From NCBI RefSeq assembly GCF_020882245.1, contig NC_083597.1:33644652-33708651 (forward strand): 64,000 bases of DNA, in the 5' to 3' direction. The notes under the pieces were generated by a model, which was given only the letters and a program-made list of their open reading frames with translations, searched no databases and was not told the DNA's origin. Positions 10,112-21,801 of this stretch are shown here, one piece after another. Origin of the DNA: Rhopalosiphum padi (lineage: Eukaryota > Arthropoda > Insecta > Hemiptera > Aphididae). The position numbers and the translations under genes are program-made. Position 1 is the stretch's first letter, and each line of letters begins with the position of its first letter.

Positions 10112-12889
10112 TGCTAAGCCATCTATGTCTACAGTGTGTATACCATATTATATGTAGCAATGGACATTAATCTGCAAATCATTGAAAAGAAAAACATGAA
10201 TTATAAACAAAAAAAAAGTAAAAATAAATAAATATAAATAACCTTATTAGTCAAATTTAACATTAAATGCAATAAATACCTAATAAATGTAAGTATAATA
10301 TAAAAATTAATCACCATTCACAACACTTTTAATATATATATTATATAATTTATTTTCTTATATATTATTAATAAATAATATTATGTTTCAAAGAAATATT
10401 TCAAAACATCCGTTTTCCGTGGTGTAATTACGAGTATTACAAAAAATAATTATACCTATTATATAACGTAAAACCACTTATACTTTATAATATACAATGA
10501 TACATTTATGAAATTATGATAAAATGTAGTACATAAAGTATACGACTCGTAACGATAATATTATATGCACAGCGCTTTTGTGATATCCTTTCACGTAAAC
10601 GTTCGTAATACGTCTTCCTTATTCTCGTCATCAGCGGCACGGTCGGTCGGTCGGTAGGCTCTGCAGTGTATTACTATTATTATTATGGAAGTGAAAATTT
10701 AAAATAAATAGCGTCGTAAGCCATTAAGGGGTATCGCTTTGAAGATAAAAGTAATAATAAAAAATTATATACCTTTTTCCAGGAAAAAAAGTATAAAACT
10801 GACGTTAAAAAAAACAACACACAATATTCATCTTAAACGTTTGAACACAGTACGTAGACGCAGTGGCGTTAAGCCGGCAGCGTATACGTTGTATGTAAAA
10901 ATACTGCGAAAACAAAATACAATATCTGTAAGATAAATATATATTATAATATAGGTAACGGTATATATGCGAAGTTCTGGATCTTTGTATAAAATATCGG
11001 CGCACAGTACTAAAAAAATATGGCGAATGTAAACCTAGCTAGTGTATACCTATTATACTATCAATTTTTTATAAATATTCTGATCATTTTTTTTTTTTTT
11101 TAGTTAGCTGCTTCAAAGAATATTACATCTATAAAAAAATAAATGATTATAACATTAATATTGTTTTGACGTTTAATGCTAACATTTCAGTTTATTTTTT
11201 AGTTGTTCCATTACCGTGTTATTCTAAGGATCGACAATTATTAAAATAATTACAATTTTAAAAGCTTAGCTCACAGACTTTTTGTAACGAAACATTTTTT
11301 TTTTATTATTTCCGTGTATTATACCGTATTATAGTAAGTGGTATACGTGGGAGTTGGTTATTATTAAATTAAAACCAATGGAGGGGTTGCAATTAATAAC
11401 AAAATAATCACTATGATAAAAAAGTAAAACATTTGTTTATTTTTCGTTTTCGTTTTTTTTTTTTTTTTACTAAAATGTATTTTTTAAGTTATAAATAAAT
11501 ATTGCAATTTATTTTATCACAACAGAAAACATAATATAATAACTGAAAAAATAAATAAAGTTCTAAGATTCACTCTATATAATAATATTTCAAATAATGG
11601 AATAATATACATAATAATTTGCATATGCATAACATTATTATGTAACATGTTTTGCTTTAAAGTAGAAAGGAATTAACACAACATAAAGGCGAAAAACTTT
11701 TAAGTCCAAAAATCCGTAAATTTTTCTACCTACCGTATCTGTATTTTCAATTTAGATTTTCTCTTTGTCAAATCGTTTCCTTGGTGATAACTGAATGGAT
11801 TTACAAGAAACTTCCCAAGCCAAAGAAGATTAGAACATTATTATTTGAGATACGGATCCAATTCAACATTTCAACCCTTTAAAGATATAACATATTAATA
11901 ATCTATTATCAATTAGTATACCTAGCCAGCTTTAAATTCAGTATTTTTTTTTTTATATATTATCTGCGAATAATATTAGATAGGTATTGTACCGAAAGCA
12001 ATAAAGAATTAAATTAAAAAAAAAAAAACCACTAAAATAAGTTTTATTACTAAATGTTAGGTCTGATATTACAAACATGATATAATGTTTTGTAATTATG
12101 ATTTCAGTATAATCTGCAGCGATGACTGTATAATGTTATTTACACTGTGTATATTATGTGTTTATAAATAAAAATAAACAAACGTGAAAACTATTTAGAT
12201 AGGTACGACACGGAGTGTTTTCTACAAGAAAACATTAAAAGTAATTCTGAATCGTATTTAAGTATATATATATTAAATATATTGTATACAAGAAAAAAAA
12301 ATACCTTACAAGATAATATTAAAAGTATCATTTATTTATAATGTATTTACTTGATTATAACTCGTATTTTTAGAATGATTCACTAAACACGCTGACTCTA
12401 TTAATTATACTTCAATAATACAGTAATTCAATCCTAATTTTTGATTGTAAAAAAAGAACATATTTATAGGTAGGTTATCATTCTATAATATACTATTTAA
12501 TAAGTGTCATGTAACGATATACAAAATTTTTTTTTTTAAATTTGATCATCCTTTTTTACTATTTATTGTTCATCATTTGACTTTCTTGAAAAAAATGGTG
12601 TACGAGTATCTAAGTAGTATTTCAACTGAGTAGTTAATAATCAATTTTATGCATTGAGGATAAAAAGGTTAAGTTAAAAAAGTTCAAGTTATAAAAAAAA
12701 AAAAATTAGCTAGTTAATGTCTGCCTTGGAATGATGGTCTCTGTGTAGCAAAACCAGCAGTTAATAGTTATTTAATATAAAATTAAATACGTCTTATTTA
12801 AACCGTAGATGAACGAGTAAAACGAAATCGACTTTATGAAGTAGAAATAAAATTAAAAAAACGGACCTCGCCTAACCATAATTATATGA
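10112..12889. other. Mostly AT-rich gene-free stretch
   Basis: A+T-rich with frequent poly-A/T runs (about 11087-11101, 11452-11468, 12017-12028). A small GC-richer patch at about 10560-10670 contains a (GGTC)4 repeat, and 10850-10880 is locally CpG-containing. No gene supported. Confidence 0.5.
10641..10656. repeat. (GGTC)n tetranucleotide repeat
   Basis: Three perfect GGTC units and a partial fourth (GGTA) in a GC-richer patch. Confidence 0.8.
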
Positions 12890-13720
12890 TTCAATTAAGT
12901 TCAACTGAATCGTCTGAAAGTGCAAGATATGCAGTACCGTGTGCGATTCGTATTTTACCGAGTATAGACGTTGAGACGTCGAGGAGTGAAAAAAAAACTC
13001 TACACGGATTTCCTCCGTTTCTACTTAACGAAATATCGATATTTGCGAGCAGGTACGGATGATCGTCAGTGATTGGTGGACGTAGGGCGTGTATAGGCTA
13101 AAGCAGTGGCTATACACAATGAAAACGAAAATAAATAAATAAAAACAAGACGACGAAGAAATTACCGAAAATGATATGGGGTCCCGTCGGGATTTCCTGG
13201 AGCTTTCTTTAAATGAGTCATCGTTCAAACGGACACTGCGAGCTTAAGCCAATTGCCAAGATTAAATTGCGGCTGTTGGCCCCGTCCGTTCTCAACCGGC
13301 TCAATAATCTGGGGATTATTCCCTCGTTTATAAATGGTCGCCGTCGCGCGTTGTCCTCGTCGCAGTCGCAGTCGCAGTCGTACTCCATCGAGTAATTGAA
13401 CGTTACACGGCCACCGCGACGATACCCGTCAGGGAAAATTAAAAACGTTTCTATATCTATTTGCGAGCGCGTGTATTGACATTGGTCTTGAGAGGGGGGC
13501 GGAAAAAAACACTCGGGCCGTGTTGTTTGTCATCGAGGGAGGCGGTACACGCTGCAGCATCCAAGACGAGCGCTAAGTCACCAGACTCGTGCGGGTTTAA
13601 CGAACAAGAGAGACCGACACGCATCGGCATAAAAATGTAGCGAAGAAACTTCTCGCTCGCTCCTCGACAGCACGGACGCCACTACTTCGTCACTGCGTCA
13701 CCGACGATATTGAATATAAT
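12890..13720. other. CpG-containing island with a short + frame
   Basis: Clearly GC-richer than both flanks and non-repetitive apart from a GTCGCA hexamer array. A 60-codon + frame at 13213-13395 starts in a good insect context (AAATG) and ends in a Ser-Gln tract encoded by the hexamer array. It is hydrophilic to mixed but unlike any family I know. TATAAAT occurs at 13329-13335 without a clear initiator. Promoter/5' UTR, small gene and enhancer all remain possible. Confidence 0.3.
13359..13380. repeat. (GTCGCA)n hexanucleotide repeat
   Basis: Three full GTCGCA units and a partial fourth. In frame with the 13213-13395 open frame it encodes Ser-Gln repeats. Confidence 0.9.
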
Positions 13721-15419
13721 CAGCTGGAATACCGAATTATTTAACCGGTTTCCATAGTATTACAAGTTACAATAGTATAATATACTTATTATTGAATATT
13801 TTCGCATGTATTAGGATGACTTTATGGACTGTCTCAAAAACATAATGAACATTACTCCGAAACACGTGGTAATCAACTGTTTTACACTCGTATACCGATA
13901 TAATGTGTATATCATTATATACAATAATGTCATGTTATACACATGTGCATAATGGATGAAATAAAGAGAGGATGGGAGGGATAGCACGACCAATTGCATA
14001 GATGTAAAATATCAAATATTTGTTGGGTTTTTATATGTTGTTATGAAATGAGGTGATGGATTTTATGATTTTATATATACTTGTGAATTGTGATTTCGGT
14101 AAAAAATAAATGATGGACTATAATATAATAATTTTTTTAAAAGTTCAACATATTAACATATTATATTTTTAGGACATAATATTATTAATAGATAATTGTA
14201 AATACTACATTTTTGATAAAAATTTGCCAGAAATCACAATAATATTATAGTGCACTGCAAAGGACCTTTAAATACACTGTATAAATTTAAATTTAAAATA
14301 CAATTTGAATAAAAAAAGTGATTTACAGTTGTTGGAGCAGAATAATATTTAGAATATTGGCAGTTTGTTATATATTAAATGTATATGTGTATATACATTA
14401 ATGAACGTTAGTATAAGAGAGCTAAAAGCACTTAAATTTTAAAATATTTCAAATGCTTTTTTTATATATCCCCCACTAAACCTAATAATTTACTATAGTG
14501 GAAAATGTTAAAAGAGAAAAAAATTAGTTCTACCAATGGTCCGATTTAAATGTTGTCAAAAGATTTGTATTTATTTACGTCTTAACTAGGTTATGTATGT
14601 AAAATATTTATTGTTTACATTTTTACGACTTAATATTAAATAAAAAAAATATAATTATTTTAAAAATAATTTTGATTTTAAGACGTCTTGTAAAAAATAA
14701 AACAAAATATAATTTTTAATCTTTTGGAATTTAATTTTAGTATTCTATTTAATTCTATAATACAAAAAAATTGTATAATATAATTTTTTAAATTAAGAAT
14801 ACCACGGTAGTTATGAAAACATTCTATTAAGTATAATATTATAATAACGTTATTTATATTATTGTATTGATGAAGGTAGTATGATATAGCAAATGTTGAA
14901 ATGTATATGTATGACAAAAACCAATTATTCCATTTTAAAATATAATTTTAGATACTGAGTGGAAACTGAAATGTATTAATACATTTTTTTTTTTTTTAAT
15001 TAGTTGTTTTGTAGCCATCATCACATTTTTTAGCAAGCAACATTTGTAATTATTATTATATTCAATTATAAATAAATTATAATCAATTGTTTCACATTTA
15101 AAAAAAGTCAAAATATTAAATTATCAAATAAAATGTAAATTTTTTATTGTTTATGTGTATTTTAGTTAATTTTCATCAATTAATGAATGACTTTTTTAAC
15201 TACGATTGAAATTTTTCTCACATATTTTGCTTAATATTTATTTTATGCATATAAATACTCACATAAATGATTTTTCAGAGTTTCTCATCACTATAATGAT
15301 GATGACGGTAGTATCTGAAATTGTAATAATCATTTACATATGCATTTTCACGCTTGTTCGTATGTGTGTGCTTGCGTGTGTGTGTGTGAGTGTGTGTTGA
15401 GATTAAATTACACACGGGT
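13721..15419. other. AT-rich gene-free stretch
   Basis: Stop-dense A+T-rich DNA. An imperfect TG tract lies at 15362-15398 and a T-run near 14983-14997. Nothing else recognised. Confidence 0.55.
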
Positions 15420-16860
15420 ACATTAATTTAACAATGATATTATTTTACCAGTGGGTATCATATGGTTATTATAACGAACTGTTCTTCGATGGCTTGATTG
15501 GATCATTCCGGGATACATGATTATTATGGTCACCCATAACTCTCACCTACATCACCCGATGGCTATTTATGAACTGAAAAATTGATAACCGGTGTTGTGC
15601 AACATTATAATAGCTGATAGATGATTAATAGTTATCACACAAACGTTGTCCCAGTAAAATATGTACGCTCCATTTGAACCACACCTAGGGCTTAATACGT
15701 ACACTCGTTGTATTGTCACTTCGCTGTCATTCGACGTGTTGTTTGTTGACATAAAATACATTATTTCGCAATTGGACATAAATTTGCTAGCGCGAGTAAT
15801 GTACACGCTGCACCGTATATATTGCTACCCGTCGGATACAACACACTTCGCTGCATATTATTGTCATTAATTGCGAATCGTTTAAATTATTAAAGTATAT
15901 TTTACAATATTGTAGTAAAAATAAAATAAAATAATAATAATAAAATAAACTCACAAAAACCACGCACAGCGAGTACTGAAACGTGTCGATGTGTTAAATT
16001 TACTAAAATTTTAAATAACCAGTATTTAATATCAAAATATCGCACAGCCGTCGGGGGGCTTATTTTTGGAAGTTTACTCGGAAGAGGTGCAAAGGAAGTC
16101 GATCTAAGTCGTTATGGAATATTATTATTACGGGGGGTTTAAGACGTCTTAGAACAGCAAAGCCATTCCTAGAAGGCTAGAAATATTGTTGTTGGTGCGG
16201 TTTCCGAGGCCCGATCGCGCCCCCTTACGGGGTGCCCTTGAAATATAGTTTAACGGTGGTAGGATATTATTATTACTGGTGATAAAATAAGTCAATATCC
16301 GTCTTACGGGAACGCTAACGGAGCGCCGGCTATACATTACAAAGACGTTCACTAATAGTTTACCAACTGAACAACGAACAACCGCGCTCATCGTCTTATT
16401 ACTCAGTTGTACTCGATATGATTGTACTGATACTGCAGCGTATTGTGGTTCATCAAATATACCTGCGGCAGTGTCATTCGCAGAACAAACTGTCGACTGC
16501 ACAAGTATACTCGTGATACCGCTAAGACGATTGTTCAGTCAATAATAATAATTAATCTCTCGTTCGGATAGGAAAAAAAAAAGGGTGTATTATGATTATA
16601 TCGTGCTGTATAAATCACTTGCATTCGCCGTCGAAAACTGCGCGAGTGAGAAAATCGAAAGCTGCAATTATATACACGAATCGTATAGTGTTTGTATTTT
16701 TTTTTTAAATACAAAACAAAAACCGTTATCAAACGTTCGAATAAAGCGTGACATACAAAAACCGCAACATTTGGATAATATGTTTGTCGCTTTGCCCGTA
16801 GTTGTGGTACCTGCAGTTGACTGACCACTACGCGGACCACCTTATTCACCTCAAATATAC
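15420..16860. other. Long balanced-composition island, no confirmed gene
   Basis: About 1.4 kb of non-repetitive, CpG-containing sequence. Overlapping open frames occur on both strands, the longest being minus 16149-16502 (117 codons, starting MQSTVCSANDTAAGIFDEPQ). The two strands are open over similar intervals and no domain is visible, so coding cannot be claimed. A cluster of enhancers or a promoter region is equally compatible. Confidence 0.3.
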
Positions 16861-18410
16861 TAATTTACACTAAACGTTTAATACGATGGTACATCGTTTC
16901 AAGCATTTTTTAACTTTTAATTTTCATAGGTAATCGATTATTTCGATATTAATTTATTACGTACCCAACAGTGTTTTATAATCGTTATAAGTTTGAAAAA
17001 AATCAAGTTAAGTCGCTCAGCTGTATAATAATTAATAGGTATCGAGTGTACCCCGTTATTGAGTAGGTTAGGTGACTGTAATTAATGTCTACAATTTGAG
17101 TTCATTAATGTATTGATGCATTCTAAAAATGATTGTGAGCGATGACGATCTCAGTCAATCTTCTATCACTCTATCGGTCATCCATATTTTTAAGGCTATT
17201 TTTTAATATATATTTAAATATATTGATAATTTATTGTTCTATTAGTAGTAATCTAATATAGTAAGTTTAAATAATTTTTGTGATTCGAATTTTTATACGA
17301 TAATTATAACAAATTATAACCAATACATTCAATACAGGCGAAACATAAAACGGTATGAATATCTGGTTTGTCGTATAAATAGTGAATAAAAATAAATAAA
17401 TAAATAATAATGAATCTAAATTCTAAATATTATGATTTATGAACATTATATTGTGTTAAGTAAACAATAATACATTCATAAACATATAGTCGCAAAAGTT
17501 TCAAGTCATTACATATAAAACTATAAATAATATTGGTTTTAATATTACAACAAAACAAACTTAAATATTTGTCTAATTTAATCTTAATAATAATACAAAA
17601 ATGTATATACATATTAAAATATATGTATATGTGTTTTCGGGGTTATATTATATTATAATAAATAGTTATTTAAATTTATTGTTCGATTACTTTTTAACAA
17701 CAACAATTGCAAATCATCATGACTGATGCATTTTCTAAAAGTTATAATTTAAATACTTTTAATAAAATATGGTGATTTAGTATTTAGTTAATTTTAATTA
17801 ATAAACGCTTACGTGAAAATGTGTATTACATTTTTAAACTACTGTTTCTATTTCTTAGTACCCCCCTCACACCACAATTATTACGGTAATTACTGGGAAT
17901 TTTTATTTTATTTTAACCCTTTTTCAAACATCAAATAGGATTTGCTACCAGAAACCGCTATAAAATTAATGATCAAAAATCGTGCATAATACAAAAAAAA
18001 TTATATATATATATAAAAACGTAGGTATTTGAATTGGTTTTAAAATTAATCATCCATCGCTTAGCTCGGAATCTTAAATCAAAACAAAAACATTAAATCG
18101 TGTCATGACTGTATAATGTATAAGTTATAGTTGTGCACTGCTAATAACATACTAGGTGTATATTGTTGTACAGTTACATATTGCCATTATTATCTTTGAA
18201 TTGAATCTCTACGTAAAAAAAGCGTACTATGCGAAACGTTTGCAACAACAACGTGCATTCACATATATTCACGTAATAATATATATAGGTATATAGTACT
18301 GTTTGCATATATTTTTTATAAATAGTACCGTGTACTTGCCACGGTGAACTTATTCTAAAAAGAAACTCAATGTAATAATATTATTACGGGAAAAACACAT
18401 ACGAAAATAA
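16861..18410. other. AT-rich gene-free stretch
   Basis: A+T-rich with short TA runs (about 18003-18014). No gene, RNA or element supported. Confidence 0.55.
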
Positions 18411-18416
18411 AATGAA

Positions 18417-18417
<1 letters not shown>

Positions 18418-18452
<35 letters not shown>
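18418..18452. repeat. (ATA)n microsatellite
   Basis: About 35 bp of uninterrupted ATA/AAT repeat. Confidence 0.95.
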
Positions 18453-18454
<2 letters not shown>

Positions 18455-20500
18455 ACTGTACTAAGAGGGTATTTTCGTTGAGTATTCGTTTAGCCGACGG
18501 TGAAGTGGACGCGCGGTGAGAAGGTTCTCGTCGAAAAGTGGAAAGCTCGATCTTTTTTCTTTTTTCTTTTTTTCTTTTGCATCGTTAACCGACCTTTGCA
18601 ATGGAATCTTTTCAATGCAATATAACAACGCCCAAGGACGTTTTTCGACGGATATAAAGAAGAACGAGAATCTTCCGCGAGTTTTTTTTTTTCTTATTTT
18701 TTTATTTTGTTCTTCTTTTGCCAGAGTGAAATAAAATTTAAAAGTAAAAAAGAGCATACTGTTCACAATGAAACAGAACGATTACTCGGGGAATAATTTT
18801 TTTTGTTATTTTTAAGAAAAATAATATCGATATTATTCTATATAATATTATACTATGGTACTAGCTATATGTATACCACCAGTTCGGTTTATATTTTATA
18901 TTTACGTATTGTTTATATTATTCGCCGATGAATCGTAAATGCCTGACGGAAGTCTCCCATGTATATATATATATATATTAATAATGATATCAGGGGGAGG
19001 GAATACAAAACAATATGCAATGTAGTAAAAATAATAATGTCGACCTTAATAGATCCATGACGTTACTGCGAATAGTTTTGGGCCCCCGCGGGCAAGTGAC
19101 TTGAAATCGGTCTATATTTCAATAAAAAACCAGCAGACCTGGTATGAAAGTATAAAGCACTCGTTAACGTAAATAACATTTATGGCCAATTTTGTCAACA
19201 ATACCATTTTGAGTGTCCGTCGAACGCAGGTGCGCTGAAAATTTGTTTTTTCTTTAGATTTTTTTCCATTAGGTATAGGCACCTATCGGGAAACGTGAAT
19301 TCTACGCAACAGCCGTTTTGATAATACAAAGACTGTTGCAATTTTATTATACCATTAGGAAGTCGCGTATCGCTATTACAGTGGCAATAATTTACCGCAC
19401 GATTCGTTATTATAATTTGTGATATTATGTATGCCAATTAGTTTTCACAACCAATGTCCCGCCAACACACCCAATTACTAAATATTGTGCGAGGCGTATA
19501 CATGATTTTATTATTTTGCAGGATTTTCAATAGCGGCAGTTTAGAGATATATTTTCAATTTTACGTTTTGTATTTTTTTTTTTTTTTTTAATTTTGATTT
19601 GAAAAAAAAAACCCATATGCAAAAATACTAATTTGGCAGGGAATTATGCATTTCATATTGTACATACACACATTCAACGCATGTATATGTGTATAATTTT
19701 AAGTACTTATAATAGTGAATAATATACGAGTAGTCTAACAATATAATAAATTGTATCTAAATTCTAAATAAATACATATTATATTGTATTTTTTTTTTTT
19801 TTGTATCGTTTAAATGTAACCACTCGTATAATGAAGCGGATTAAATAGGTACTTCAACTGTTTCGCGTATAAGTATAAATATATTGTTCGAATAAAAATT
19901 AACTTTATAATTATTCCAACTAGGAATTTTTTACATTTCCGTTTCACCTACCGTCGAATTATTTTATTGTAAGTAGAATTTATTTCCGCGATATAAATAT
20001 TATTATTGTAACTGTGGTTAAAAATCGATATTGATGCGGAAATTTGTTGTAAAACCATCCATTATTATCGTTATAAACTTACGAGTAAAGAAATGATTTT
20101 CAATCAATATTAGTGCTATTATGTGGAAAAATATTATGTTTTGCATTAAAATTTTACGAGTATGTAGTTTAATAATGTAAATAAATAAAAAATTAAAAAC
20201 AGTTTTGTTAATATTTTTTTTTTTAATTATCATAATGATTTTTGCTTGATGGTTTTACTCATAAAACATTATATTTTCATAATATTATCATTTTAAATAA
20301 ATACTATAAACAATGTTTATAAAAATTAAATTAATGCTCAGACAGCACACATCACATTCTTCAATATTTTCAATTTTGTTTTTGATAAAAATGTTATTAT
20401 TATTTATTTATTATTTTTTTTTTTTTGTAAACAAAATGTAATTTTTAAAAAGATATGATTTTTAAATAATAATAAAAATATTTAGTTATTTCCAACTAGC
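18453..20500. other. Mixed stretch without a supported gene
   Basis: Small GC-richer patches at 18460-18700 (pyrimidine-rich, C/T and T runs) and 19040-19440 alternate with AT-rich DNA. A (TA)n tract lies at about 18961-18978 and T-runs near 19569-19590 and 19791-19802. Short frames on both strands look random. Confidence 0.5.
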
Positions 20501-20510
20501 ATGGTAATTA

Positions 20511-20726
20511 TTGAATAACGTACCATCGTACTACTTGCTCATCACTCGTGCTTTGATTGTGTCCTGCGTTGATTACAATGTCACATTATTACAGAAGTTC
20601 TCTCAAGCGAAATCGCTTAGTTTATCACAAAATCCTCAGTTTTTTCTCCTAAATTATAAAGGAAAAAAATCAAATTATGTACTTCACCAAATATCATGTT
20701 TTTATTCAATTTTCATTTCAATTTAA
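20511..20726 (+). other. Weak coding-like + frame (unrecognised)
   Basis: A 71-codon frame with fairly varied codon use (begins MNNVPSYYLLITRA) lies in a patch richer in G+C than its flanks. No domain or signal is recognised and it lies on the strand opposite the next two candidates. Length is compatible with chance. Confidence 0.12.
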
Positions 20727-20894
20727 TCGTACGTTCCAAAATGTTATAGCATTTCCGCGTTATTTGAGTCCATAACATTTTAATATTATAAATCAAGAAA
20801 CACTAGAAAATGTTTTATCTATACCTATCGGCTATCGCATGATGTAACTACATATTATGTTTCTATATAATATTCACTTTAAGATATATATATG

Positions 20895-21080
20895 TTATTT
20901 GATTCCAGTTGTGTTATTTTTTAGTTTTTTTTCTTTGGGTAAATGTTTTAATTCGTATGCCATTGCACTTGCACTGTCATTAAATTGCATGATACATTGT
21001 ATCAATAGTTGCATAGAACTATTTGCAATAGTTACATTTCTCGTAATGCATTTAAAAAATACTCTTATTGATTTTATTAT
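20895..21080 (-). other. Candidate minus-strand exon (unrecognised)
   Basis: A minus frame is open for 61 codons to a stop at 20895-20897. The middle reads NSSMQLLIQCIMQFNDSAS and then a lysine-rich tail, an amphipathic, protein-like composition. Possible acceptors (AAATAG or ACGAG just upstream of the Ser codons) are poor in pyrimidines. They are also out of phase with the donor of the upstream candidate at 21263-21622, so a direct join is not supported. The opposite strand is also open. Confidence 0.17.
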
Positions 21081-21262
21081 TTAATTTATGTCCCTTTAAC
21101 TGATAAAAACTCATACGCCCCAGTCCCCTTTGATATAACTATGATATAAATACTCGTCAAATAATACTTTGGAAATACGGCAGGCCAAATTGTATGATGT
21201 TTAATCGTGAAATTTTTTATTGCAACATCACCAGGTGAGATAAGCCGTAGAGAATGCGTCCT

Positions 21263-21622
21263 TTAAATATGATATAAGATATGACTTACCTCCATATGAA
21301 ACTTCGTTGTTTCTAGGAAATGATAACGGCTTACGATGAACAATATAGTGCAGTTGTATTCAAAACTTTCTAGACAAATGGGACCTGTTTTTTTCTCTAT
21401 ATTATAATAACAATGCGCTCTATTTAAACTTATCTCGTTAGCTTTTAGTATTTCACCTCTGTTAAAACGCAGATGTTTCAGTTCGGTCCACTCAAATAAA
21501 CGTGTTTGTATACAAATCAGCTTCCATACGTTTGTATTATTAAATGAAAATGAAAATATATTTATGAATGAAAACATTTTAATCTTTATATTGGCATTTG
21601 GCAAGCACAAAAATAGCGCCAA
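21263..21622 (-). other. Candidate minus-strand exon with strong donor (unrecognised)
   Basis: A 119-codon frame begins MALFLCLPNANIKIKMF on the minus strand. Near its end, CATATGGAG is followed by GTAAGT (plus coordinates about 21284-21289), a near-consensus 5' splice site. Splicing there would leave about 111 codons. Residues 33-75 are mixed and charged rather than low-complexity. I recognise no family. It sits about 70 bp from a cluster of ATCTTTATT motifs (21690-21801), so a transposon-derived gene is one option. Chance remains possible. Confidence 0.22.
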
Positions 21623-21687
21623 AAAGTTTTATTTTAAATACGATTCTAATCGCGTTGCATCGACAAAAACAACCACAATTCATTAAA

Positions 21688-21801
21688 TAAAATCTTTTAA
21701 GATCTTTTTAGTCCTCGAAAAAATAACATCTTTATTAAAGCCCAAACATAAATCTTTATTTTAATCTTTATTAGCTTTAATTCTCAAATCGTAATAAAGA
21801 T
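21688..21801. repeat. Cluster of ATCTTTATT motifs with an inverted pair
   Basis: At least five ATCTTT(A/T) motifs lie within about 115 bp. ATCTTTATTA at 21764-21773 pairs perfectly with TAATAAAGAT at 21792-21801. Repeated subterminal motifs of this kind occur near ends of DNA transposons. No opposite end was identified. Confidence 0.5.

Noticed and set aside
16149..16502. 117-codon minus frame as a gene
   Set aside because: Several overlapping frames are open on both strands in this island, with no splice signals or recognisable motif. Left as part of a balanced-composition region.
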